DNA of 5,478 nt, taken from the NCBI GenBank assembly GCA_023264915.1, contig JAHFUU010000215.1, positions 1-5,478 on the forward strand, given 5' to 3'. The DNA is from Microthrixaceae bacterium. Lineage in GTDB: Bacteria > Actinomycetota > Acidimicrobiia > Acidimicrobiales > Acidimicrobilacustridaceae. The notes beneath the pieces were generated by a model. That model saw only the letters and a list, made by a program, of their open reading frames with translations, searched no databases and had not been told where the DNA came from. Shown piece by piece: positions 1 through 5,478 of the stretch. Within the stretch, counting starts at the first letter, position 1, and each line of letters opens with the position of its first letter. The position numbers and the translations under genes are program-made.

Positions 1-344
1 GATCACCGAGTCCACGGTACCTTGCTGGTCAGCGTAGCTGTAGGCAGTGACCTGGTGAGCGCCGTCGATCGACAACGCCGTCTCGCTACGGCTCGTGTAG
101 CAGGTGCGCGACGTGACCGTAGGGGCTTGGACGAATCGGACACGTATTCGGGGTTCGGCGTCTTGACGGTGACCCGCCGGCCCATCGCGTCATGACCGAA
201 CGTGGATCGGTAGTTGACGCTGTCGGGCTGGGCCGCGTGTTGCACCGGCTTCTGCATCCAGTAGATGGTGCCGTTCGCGTTGTACCCGGTCTTCGTCGTC
301 GCCGCGTTCGGGTGGACCGAGACGCATCTGTTCCAGGCGACCGA
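1..344 (-). pseudogene. YD-repeat (RHS-like) protein gene fragment, frameshifted and lacking a start
   Basis: The minus strand reads in one frame from about 344 to 150 with RHS/YD-type sequence, including GYNANGTIYW and then FGHDAMGRRVTV, a variant of the YDALGRR repeat core. After about position 150 that frame becomes arginine-rich nonsense and stops at 3-5. The -1/+2 frame takes over with plausible protein (RFVQAPTVTSRTCYTSRSE, then AYSYADQQGTVDSVI) and stays open to the window edge. This looks like a single frameshift between roughly 130 and 175. Upstream, the first frame is closed by a TAG at 345-347, with no start codon or ribosome binding site, only about 25 bp past the dehydrogenase stop. 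YD-repeat proteins are normally very large secreted or toxin-delivery shells, so this is a remnant or the broken interior of a gene continuing leftward. A sequencing error could also explain the frameshift. The family call rests on one good motif. Confidence 0.5.
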
Positions 345-370
345 CTACGACGCTGTCACCGCAGGTCAGA

Positions 371-1606
371 CTACTCGATGCGCATGCCGCTCATCGCACG
401 GGCGATGACGAGCTGTTGGATCTGCTCGGTGCCTTCGAAGATGTCGAAGATCTTCGCGTCACGGTGCCAGCGTTCGACGGGGTACTCCTTTACATAGCCG
501 TACCCACCGAGGATCTGGATCGCTCGCTCTGTCACCCAGACGGCGGTACGGCCTGCCTTGAGCTTTGACATCGAGCCTTCGGCCCAGCGGTAAGAGGCGT
601 TGTTGGCGATCCAGGCCGCCCGCCACACCAGCAGCCGGGCCGCGTCCACCTCGGTGGCCATGTCCGCAAGCATGAAGGCGATGCCCTGGTGCTGGACTAT
701 CGGCTTCCCGAAGGCCTTGCGCTCCGTCGCGTACTCGAGGGCGTACTCGACAGCGGCCCGAGCGACGCCGATTGCTTGCGCGCCCACCGAGGGCCGTGTG
801 GCTTCGAAGGTGGACATCGCAGGCTGGCCACCACGCTCGGCGGCTCTGGCCGGGTTCTCCAACGCTTCGCGTGCCCGCGCCATCCGGTCATCGAGTCGGT
901 CCCTGCCGCCGAGTAGGCACGATCCCGGTACCCGAACATCGTCGAGGACGACCTCTGCGGTGTGAGAGGCGCGGATGCCGAGCTTGGAGTACTTCTGCCC
1001 CTGGGAGAGGCCCGCGGTGTGTGGCGGGATGATGAAGCTCGCCTGGCCGCGGCTCTTCAGCTCTGGGTCGACCGACGCGACCACGACGTGGACGTCGGCT
1101 ATCCCGCCGTTGGTGATCCACGCCTTGGTGCCGTTGAGAACCCACTCGTCTGCGGCCTGGTCATAGACCGCTCTCGTGCGAAGCGAGGAGACATCAGATC
1201 CTGCGTCGGGCTCTGAGACGCAGAATGCTCCGAGCTTGGGGTCATCGGGCGTGCCATAGCACTGGGGCGCCCACTCCATGAGCTGCTCGGGCGTGCCGTT
1301 GCCGGCGATCGCTGCCGCAGCGAGGCCCGTGCCCATGATCGCCAGCCCGATGCCTGCGTCGCCCCAGAACATCTCCTCGATGGCCACGGGGAGGGTGAGC
1401 CCTGTCGGGTCACCGACCGTTGCGCTGGCCATGAAGTCGAAGCTGTACAAGCCGATCTTCGCGGCCTCACGCACCACCGGCCACGGGAACTCCTCGCGCT
1501 CGTCATACTCGGGAGCTGCCGGGCGGATGACGCCTTCGGCGAAATCATGCACCCACTTCTGGATCTGGAGCTGGTCCTCGTTGAGCCTGAGCGAGAAGTC
1601 GGGCAA
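371..1606 (-). CDS. Acyl-CoA dehydrogenase (FadE-type flavoprotein)
   Basis: This predicted cytosolic FAD enzyme oxidises an acyl-CoA to the trans-2-enoyl-CoA, the first step of beta-oxidation, passing electrons to electron-transfer flavoprotein. From the TTG at 1604-1606 it has 411 residues, a normal family length. The N-terminal helical domain is followed by the first acyl-CoA dehydrogenase signature, CVSEPDAGSDVSS (about 129-141). The beta domain follows, then the C-terminal helical domain with RKAFGKPIVQHQ (about 296-307) and the second signature, starting QILGGYGYVKEYPVERW (about 364). The catalytic base is Glu391 in IFEGTEQIQ, the position used by medium- and short-chain enzymes. The family is confident; chain-length or branched-chain specificity is not readable. 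It stands alone, divergent from the cyclase gene, with only a decayed fragment downstream. The start is discussed under the ribosome binding site; an upstream TTG at 1640-1642 would add 12 residues. Confidence 0.95.
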   Translation of the reverse strand: MPDFSLRLNEDQLQIQKWVHDFAEGVIRPAAPEYDEREEFPWPVVREAAKIGLYSFDFMASATVGDPTGLTLPVAIEEMFWGDAGIGLAIMGTGLAAAAIAGNGTPEQLMEWAPQCYGTPDDPKLGAFCVSEPDAGSDVSSLRTRAVYDQAADEWVLNGTKAWITNGGIADVHVVVASVDPELKSRGQASFIIPPHTAGLSQGQKYSKLGIRASHTAEVVLDDVRVPGSCLLGGRDRLDDRMARAREALENPARAAERGGQPAMSTFEATRPSVGAQAIGVARAAVEYALEYATERKAFGKPIVQHQGIAFMLADMATEVDAARLLVWRAAWIANNASYRWAEGSMSKLKAGRTAVWVTERAIQILGGYGYVKEYPVERWHRDAKIFDIFEGTEQIQQLVIARAMSGMRIE

Positions 1607-1612
1607 TTTGGG

Positions 1613-1619
1613 CCTCCCT
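1613..1619 (-). promoter_or_regulatory. Shine-Dalgarno sequence of the acyl-CoA dehydrogenase gene
   Basis: AGGGAGG lies on the minus strand six bases before the TTG at 1604-1606. It is a near-ideal Shine-Dalgarno sequence at ideal spacing. The upstream in-frame TTG at 1640-1642 has nothing comparable before it. The protein from 1606 begins MPDFSLRLNEDQ, which fits where this family's conserved N-terminal helix starts. Together these decide the start in favour of 1606. Confidence 0.75.
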
Positions 1620-1648
1620 GTCGTCGGTCGAGTATTGGACAATGCTGT

Positions 1649-1679
1649 AGTTTATTGGGTCGGCCCGGTGGTCAGCCAA
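1649..1679 (-). promoter_or_regulatory. Candidate promoter of the acyl-CoA dehydrogenase gene
   Basis: Reading the minus strand, TTGGCT (1679-1674) resembles a -35 box. It is followed after 17 bases by AATAAA (1656-1651), which overlaps TAAACT (1654-1649), the latter fitting the TANNNT -10 pattern of actinobacteria at 19-base spacing. This is the most AT-rich patch in the intergenic region. Transcription would start near 1640-1643, giving a leader of about 35 bases that contains the Shine-Dalgarno sequence. Matches are four of six in each box, so this is a reasoned guess. Confidence 0.35.
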
Positions 1680-1838
1680 CTTGAGCCTCCACGACGCTCG
1701 GCTCGACAGACCGCACTCATGGCGGCGGAACAAGGTCTCAGGCGCTGATGGGCTGCGAGCGAGGCACGGGTCACGATTGGGTCAGATGGCCCCCTGCCGC
1801 GCTGTTCACCTCATGGTGGGTCGTGCCGATGGGTATAC

Positions 1839-3044
1839 GTGCCTGACGACGGCGGAACCTCGGGCGGTGAGGTATCGGGCCTCCTCGGAGCGGTCCTGGT
1901 CCTTTACATCGACAGGGCTCTCGGCCCGGCCGGCGTGCGCGAGGTCATGGACCGGGTGGGCGCAGAGAAGGTCCTCTCGCTGGTCGAGAACTGGGAGGAG
2001 TGGGTCGACTTCGAGGTCGTCCTCGCCACGGCGATCGCGGTGGCCGAGTTGTGCCACGAGCCAGACATCGGGCGGCGAGCGGGCGAGGAGCTGTTCCGGG
2101 TTCTCCAAGAGCGGGGCCTGCTCATCCTCCCGGCTCACATGTCGCTCGTGGAGGTTCTGCCTGACGTCATAGCGAGCCTCAACACAGCGACCGACCTGCG
2201 CCGTGCCACCGTCGTCGATTGTGAGGAGGGTCTGGCTCGGATCGAGGTGACGACCAAGCCCGAGGGGCGGACCCGGTTCCTGTGCCGCACGCTGCTCGGC
2301 CTGTACGCGTCCGTGCCGGGCCTGCGGAACGCCATCGGCGCTGTTGTCGAGACGAGCTGCGTCCACCGGGGAGATCCCGTGTGTGAGTTCCAGGTGCGGT
2401 GGCGTGCAGCAGCCGAGGTTGCGCCTGGGCATGATCCCTGGGCTGAGCGCGTGGAGCGGTTGCAGGAATGGGCTGTCGGGCTGGCGAACGAGAACATCGA
2501 TCATGCTCCAGAAGCTCTCGAAGCGGCCGTCCTGCTCAAGGAGATACGGCGCAAGGCGCTGACGGACCCGCTCACCGGACTTGCCAACCGCACCGCCCTG
2601 GAGATGGCCGTCGAGGACGAGCACGATCGTCGAGGCACCCTCGACGGCCTGACGATGCTGTTCGTCGACCTCGACGGCTTCAAGTCCATGAACGACACCT
2701 ACGGTCACGCTGTTGGAGACGAGCTGCTGATCCAGCTGGGGGCCCGCCTCGTGGGCGCGGTCAGAGGCTCCGATGTCGTGAGCCGTGTGGGGGGTGATGA
2801 GTTCGTCGTCCTGTTCCCCTACGTGCAGGACGACGAGGTTGTCGAGCGATTGGTCGGCAAGGTGCTCGCGGTGTTCGACGATCCGTACGCCGTGGGCGAG
2901 GATCGCCACTGGCTGGCCGGAAGCGTCGGTGTCGCACGCGCTCCCGGGCACGGTCGCTGCTTCCCTGATCTGTTGGACCATGCGGATGAGGCCATGTATC
3001 GCGTGAAGCGATCACGCAAGAACCCCGAGAGCGTCCGCGCCTGA
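1839..3044 (+). CDS. GGDEF diguanylate cyclase with N-terminal V4R/HNOB-like sensor domain
   Basis: The predicted product makes cyclic di-GMP from two GTP. The 401 residues show no membrane segment or signal peptide, so it should be cytosolic. Residues about 14-188 resemble small-ligand sensor domains of the V4R/heme-NO-binding-like type: a helical first half (IDRALGPAGVREVMDRVG), then a C-terminal part ending ETSCVHRGDPVCEFQVRW, with Cys174 and Cys182. A charged helix (about 200-240) links to the GGDEF domain, which opens with LTDPLTGLANR. Metal-binding Asp277 lies in FVDLDGFK, the active site is RVGGDEF (316-322), and an inhibitory-site RxxD (309-312) sits five residues upstream, so product feedback inhibition is expected. 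No EAL or HD-GYP domain follows. The GTG start has only a weak GATGGG (1828-1833) before it, but the sensor homology begins by residue 15, so a much later start is unlikely. The sensor call is by pattern and less certain than the cyclase. Confidence 0.93.
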   Translation: MPDDGGTSGGEVSGLLGAVLVLYIDRALGPAGVREVMDRVGAEKVLSLVENWEEWVDFEVVLATAIAVAELCHEPDIGRRAGEELFRVLQERGLLILPAHMSLVEVLPDVIASLNTATDLRRATVVDCEEGLARIEVTTKPEGRTRFLCRTLLGLYASVPGLRNAIGAVVETSCVHRGDPVCEFQVRWRAAAEVAPGHDPWAERVERLQEWAVGLANENIDHAPEALEAAVLLKEIRRKALTDPLTGLANRTALEMAVEDEHDRRGTLDGLTMLFVDLDGFKSMNDTYGHAVGDELLIQLGARLVGAVRGSDVVSRVGGDEFVVLFPYVQDDEVVERLVGKVLAVFDDPYAVGEDRHWLAGSVGVARAPGHGRCFPDLLDHADEAMYRVKRSRKNPESVRA

Positions 3045-3049
3045 CCTCG

Positions 3050-3100
3050 ACGGACGTCCTAGCCCGCGGGAGTCCGTAGATCCCATGTCGCGTCCCGCGG
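3050..3100. terminator. Candidate hairpins downstream of the cyclase gene
   Basis: Two alternative inverted repeats follow the cyclase stop. ACGGAC (3050-3055) pairs with GTCCGT (3072-3077). CCGCGGGA (3064-3071) pairs with TCCCGCGG (3093-3100), an 8-bp G/C-rich stem around a 21-base loop. They overlap and exclude one another. Neither is followed by a T-run, so an intrinsic terminator of the classical kind is not shown. The position, just after the stop and between convergent genes, is what suggests a termination role. Confidence 0.3.
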
Positions 3101-3193
3101 TTGGACCGTGCGTTCGGGATCGAGTCGCATCGACCAACTTCGAAACATGCGGGCCAGGCTGAGCGGGGTTCACAGATCGCGACAGAGCGGCAG

Positions 3194-3240
3194 GAGCGGG
3201 TCAGAGGGCCGCGGGGTCAGAGCGGGTCAGAGCGGGATCA
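3194..3240. repeat. Short direct repeats of GAGCGGGTCA between convergent genes
   Basis: On the plus strand GAGCGGGTCA occurs at 3194-3203 and 3220-3229, followed directly by GAGCGGGATCA (3230-3240). A degenerate partial copy, GCGGGGTCA, lies at 3211-3219. The repeat closest to the membrane-protein gene contains its TGA stop (TCA on the plus strand, 3238-3240), so on the minus strand the message ends in several spaced TGA triplets. Likely a small tandem expansion; no binding protein is known to me. The rest of the spacer from 3101 to 3193 shows no gene or clear signal. Confidence 0.55.
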
Positions 3241-5478
3241 GAGAGCGCCGCGGCGCTGCAGCGACCCGAAGACCAGCCAACCCGGGAGCAGTGGCGCCCA
3301 GAACGTCACGCCGCGATACACGAGGACGGCGCTGACCGCGGCCGTGGCGGGAAGGCCGGCGCTCACAAGCCCGCCGATCATCGCTGCCTCTATCGCACCG
3401 AGGCCACCTGGTGTCGGCGCGGCGGTCGCGATCGCGGCACCGACCAGGTAGACGACTGTGATCTGCAGTGCCGTGAGGTCCCCGCCGACCGCTTGGACAG
3501 AGCAGATGAGTGCCGAGGCATATGAAAGCGTGACCAGCAGCGAGCCGCCGAGCAGCGCGGCAAGCCGGGTCGGCCGTCGGCCGACGGCCGCAATCCCGCC
3601 GGCTGACCGGCGAAGAGTCGGTACGACCCGGTGCAGGACGACCCGACGCGTGAACGGTATGACAAGGGTGAGCCCGGCCGCCGCCAGGATCAACCCGATG
3701 ATGATGAGGACCTTGTCCCAGGGAAAGGCCAGATCGCCGATGCCCTGGTTGCCGACCGCGAAGAGAGCCGCAGAGAGCAGCGCCGTGTGCACGACGAGTC
3801 CCGCGGCAACATCGAGGCCGACGGCTGCCGCGGCGACGGCAGCATCGGTTCCCTGCTTCTGAAGGAAGCGCACGTTGAGGGCGAGGCCTCCGACCTGGGC
3901 GGGTGTCGCGAAGTTGGCGAACGAAGCGGCAAGCTGGGCCTCGGTCGCAGGAATCAGGCCGGGCTGGTCGACCAGGGATCCCCGAAGCGCGACCGCCGCA
4001 CCGACGAAGGTCAGCGACGCGGCGGCAAGGGTCGCGAACACCCACAGAGGTGACGCCGCCCGCAGCTGAGTCCAGATCCCGCCTATGTCAGCCAGCTGTG
4101 GTGCGAGCACGTAAAGAGCGACCGCCGAGGCCACGACGATCATGACTGTGCGCGGCTTGACCCGCTCGAGGGCAGCCAGCTCGACCGGTGGAGCTCCGGT
4201 CTGCTCCCTTATCGCCTCACGCAGATCATCGAGGAGCTCTGGACGACTCGACGCCACTCGGCGGGTCGAACGGCTGAGGGCCAGGGGCTGAAGGCGCGGC
4301 ATCGCTGCCGCGATCGCGGTCGGGCCCATGACGCTGATGGCTGTGCTGACTGCGGTGTCGAGATCGACCCGCGACGCCACGTCGGTGATCAGCTCAGCCA
4401 CATCAGAGGCCATCTCGGCCTCGGTGGCTGCCAGCATGCCCGACGAGAAGTTGCCCAGGAGCACTTTGCCCTCTGCGTCGAGGACGAAGTTGCGAAGCGA
4501 GAGGTTGCCGTGCGCGATCCGTGCCTGATGGAGTCGCCTCGTGATCTCCCAGACATCGCGGATCTCGTCGTCGGTCAACAACTGGGTCGCCTGAGCCTCT
4601 CCCTTGTCACCGACCAGGCGTCCGCGGGGGACCCCTGAGAAGGCGATCAGTGATCCCTCGACTCCGACTGGTGCCACACCTACCAGCTGAGCGGCGCGAA
4701 CCCCGCGGCGGTACGCCTCTGACGCGACCAGCGCCTCGTGCTCGGTGAGCTGCATCAGGGATCGTCGTTCGGCTACCTCAGCGGGTTCGCGGAGGCGGAA
4801 CCGGCGGTAGACGCGGACCAGCTCGGTGGCGGCACGCTCGTCCCGGGTGCGCACCTTGATGAACACCTCCTGCCCGTCAGCTGATGTTCCTTGCCAGGCC
4901 TGCGCACCAGGGGTCGGAAGCTCTGAGCACCTCAGTGTCCTCAGTGGCTGGCCGCTGCGGGACATGCCCTCTGCGACGTCGACTCCGCGGGGTCTGCGGT
5001 TGTTGGTGCCGAACACCAGCAGCGCGACGGATCCGACCACCCAGCCCAGGGCCACCGCAGCCACGAGGTCACGGGCAAGGCTCGTGCCCGAGGCGGCACG
5101 CGCGAAGCACAGCGCAACGATGATCGCGAGCGTTGCCTTGCGCCACCCCCGGCCCAGCCACGGCACCTCGACGACGGCCACCGCCGTTGCTGCTGCCAGG
5201 TACCCGGGGTTCGGGAACCCAGCCGATGATCGGATGACCTCGCGGCCCAGCTCGCGCAGGACCGCGGCGGCGTGTGGTGTGTCCAGCAGGGCGGACAGGG
5301 CGCGCATGCCGATTCCCGCGGCGACAGCTGCCAGCACTGCGACACCCAGGCGACGGAACTGGCGTCGAGCCAGGTGTGAAACCAGGAACGCGAGTGGGAG
5401 GTATGCGGCTATGACCTGGATGACGACGACGATGACGTTCTCGAAGGAGCCTGGCAGGCCGGAGACGGCGCGGAGGAT
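3238..5478 (-). CDS. Membrane protein: PAP2-like N-terminus, kinase-like middle, LPG-synthase-TM/flippase-like C-terminus (5' end outside window)
   Basis: The frame is open to the right edge (746 residues here), so the GTG at 5335-5337 is probably internal: the 47 residues before it contain a membrane helix (ENVIVVVIQVIAAYLPLAFL). Residues 1-157 hold about five hydrophobic segments, ending ARDLVAAVALGWVVGSVAL, like the last helix of PAP2 phosphatases but lacking the usual catalytic histidine there. Residues about 192-407 are kinase-like: Lys208 in VFIKV, a candidate helix-C Glu248 in TEHEA, then HGNLSLRN (323-330) and GNF (342-344). Residues about 444-740 form the multi-helix LPG_synthase_TM (UPF0104, TIGR00374) domain, with FANFATPAQVGGLALNVRFL, TAAPTPGGLGAIEAAMIGGL and YRGVTFWAPLLPGWL. 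This domain occurs in the membrane part of MprF lysyl-phosphatidylglycerol synthases and is often called flippase-like. A role in envelope lipid transport or modification is inferred; the substrate is unknown. Both kinase acidic residues are Asn. No symbol is assigned. Confidence 0.9.
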   Translation of the reverse strand: MLRAVSGLPGSFENVIVVVIQVIAAYLPLAFLVSHLARRQFRRLGVAVLAAVAAGIGMRALSALLDTPHAAAVLRELGREVIRSSAGFPNPGYLAAATAVAVVEVPWLGRGWRKATLAIIVALCFARAASGTSLARDLVAAVALGWVVGSVALLVFGTNNRRPRGVDVAEGMSRSGQPLRTLRCSELPTPGAQAWQGTSADGQEVFIKVRTRDERAATELVRVYRRFRLREPAEVAERRSLMQLTEHEALVASEAYRRGVRAAQLVGVAPVGVEGSLIAFSGVPRGRLVGDKGEAQATQLLTDDEIRDVWEITRRLHQARIAHGNLSLRNFVLDAEGKVLLGNFSSGMLAATEAEMASDVAELITDVASRVDLDTAVSTAISVMGPTAIAAAMPRLQPLALSRSTRRVASSRPELLDDLREAIREQTGAPPVELAALERVKPRTVMIVVASAVALYVLAPQLADIGGIWTQLRAASPLWVFATLAAASLTFVGAAVALRGSLVDQPGLIPATEAQLAASFANFATPAQVGGLALNVRFLQKQGTDAAVAAAAVGLDVAAGLVVHTALLSAALFAVGNQGIGDLAFPWDKVLIIIGLILAAAGLTLVIPFTRRVVLHRVVPTLRRSAGGIAAVGRRPTRLAALLGGSLLVTLSYASALICSVQAVGGDLTALQITVVYLVGAAIATAAPTPGGLGAIEAAMIGGLVSAGLPATAAVSAVLVYRGVTFWAPLLPGWLVFGSLQRRGAL
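3571..3590. repeat. Perfect 20-bp palindrome inside the membrane-protein gene
   Basis: CGGCCGTCGGCCGACGGCCG is identical to its own reverse complement over all 20 bases; the flanking bases (T and C) do not pair. On the minus strand it lies within codons for an AVGRRPT stretch, in a cytosolic-looking loop between membrane helices of the flippase-like domain. GC-rich codons make such palindromes less surprising, but this length is uncommon. Confidence 0.6.

Larger units (their letters stand above)
1607..1838. other. Divergent intergenic region
   Basis: This spacer separates the leftward dehydrogenase gene from the rightward cyclase gene and should carry promoters for both. The leftward side holds the candidate promoter and ribosome binding site listed separately. 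On the rightward side I see no convincing -35/-10 pair. The reading frame of the cyclase is open from 1749 (TGA at 1746-1748), but GTG at 1839 is the first usable ATG/GTG start in it. A short inverted repeat, ATTG-GA-CAAT (1634-1643), sits at the predicted leftward transcription start and could be a small operator half. No RNA gene or riboswitch is apparent. Confidence 0.5.

Noticed and set aside
331..360. Plus-strand translation FQATDYDAVTAGQ resembling a YD repeat
   Set aside because: The plus frame is short, closed by stops upstream, and runs into the antisense of the dehydrogenase gene; the minus strand carries the more extended YD-like sequence.
1834..1839. TATACG as a -10 box for the cyclase gene
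   Set aside because: It overlaps the GTG start, has no -35 at suitable spacing, and would place transcription inside the sensor-domain coding sequence.
1806..2981. Long minus-strand open frame (391 codons) opposite the cyclase gene
   Set aside because: It is the antisense shadow of a GC-rich gene: its product is low-complexity and unlike any family I recognise, while the plus strand encodes clear GGDEF motifs.
3194..3240. CRISPR-like array
   Set aside because: Units are about 10 bp, nearly contiguous, and lack unique spacers of regular length.
3227..4045. 272-codon minus-strand frame overlapping the membrane-protein gene
   Set aside because: It is arginine-, proline- and glycine-rich out-of-frame sequence within a gene whose own frame has clear membrane helices and family motifs.
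5335..5337. GTG as the true start of the membrane-protein gene
   Set aside because: The frame stays open to the window edge and the preceding 47 residues include a credible membrane helix typical of the family's N-terminal block.

Overview
This is a GC-rich chromosomal window. Its codon use is strongly G/C-biased at third positions and it uses TTG and GTG starts. The gene families (an actinobacterial-type FadE acyl-CoA dehydrogenase, a GGDEF protein with a V4R-like N-terminus, and a PAP2-like/kinase-like/LPG-synthase-TM fusion) point to Actinomycetota. I cannot resolve the class; Acidimicrobiia and nocardioid-type actinomycetes both fit.

Layout. Positions 1-344 (minus strand) hold a decayed fragment of a YD-repeat (RHS-like) gene, with one clear frameshift and no start. 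It abuts the 3' end of an intact acyl-CoA dehydrogenase gene (371-1606, minus). A divergent intergenic region (1607-1838) separates that gene from a rightward GGDEF diguanylate cyclase gene (1839-3044, plus). After a 193-bp convergent spacer with hairpins and short tandem repeats, a large leftward membrane-protein gene (3238 to beyond the right edge, minus) fills the rest.

Function. The three main genes do not form one operon: the dehydrogenase and cyclase are divergent, and the cyclase and membrane protein are convergent. They appear to act independently: fatty-acyl-CoA oxidation, c-di-GMP signalling through a cytosolic sensor, and envelope lipid handling.

No mobile element, CRISPR array, RNA gene or clearly novel multi-gene system is visible. 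The points most worth a second look are the kinase-like domain that has lost both catalytic acidic residues, the possible ligand-binding sensor on the cyclase, the broken YD-repeat remnant, a TTG start set by a strong Shine-Dalgarno sequence, and a perfect 20-bp palindrome inside a coding region.
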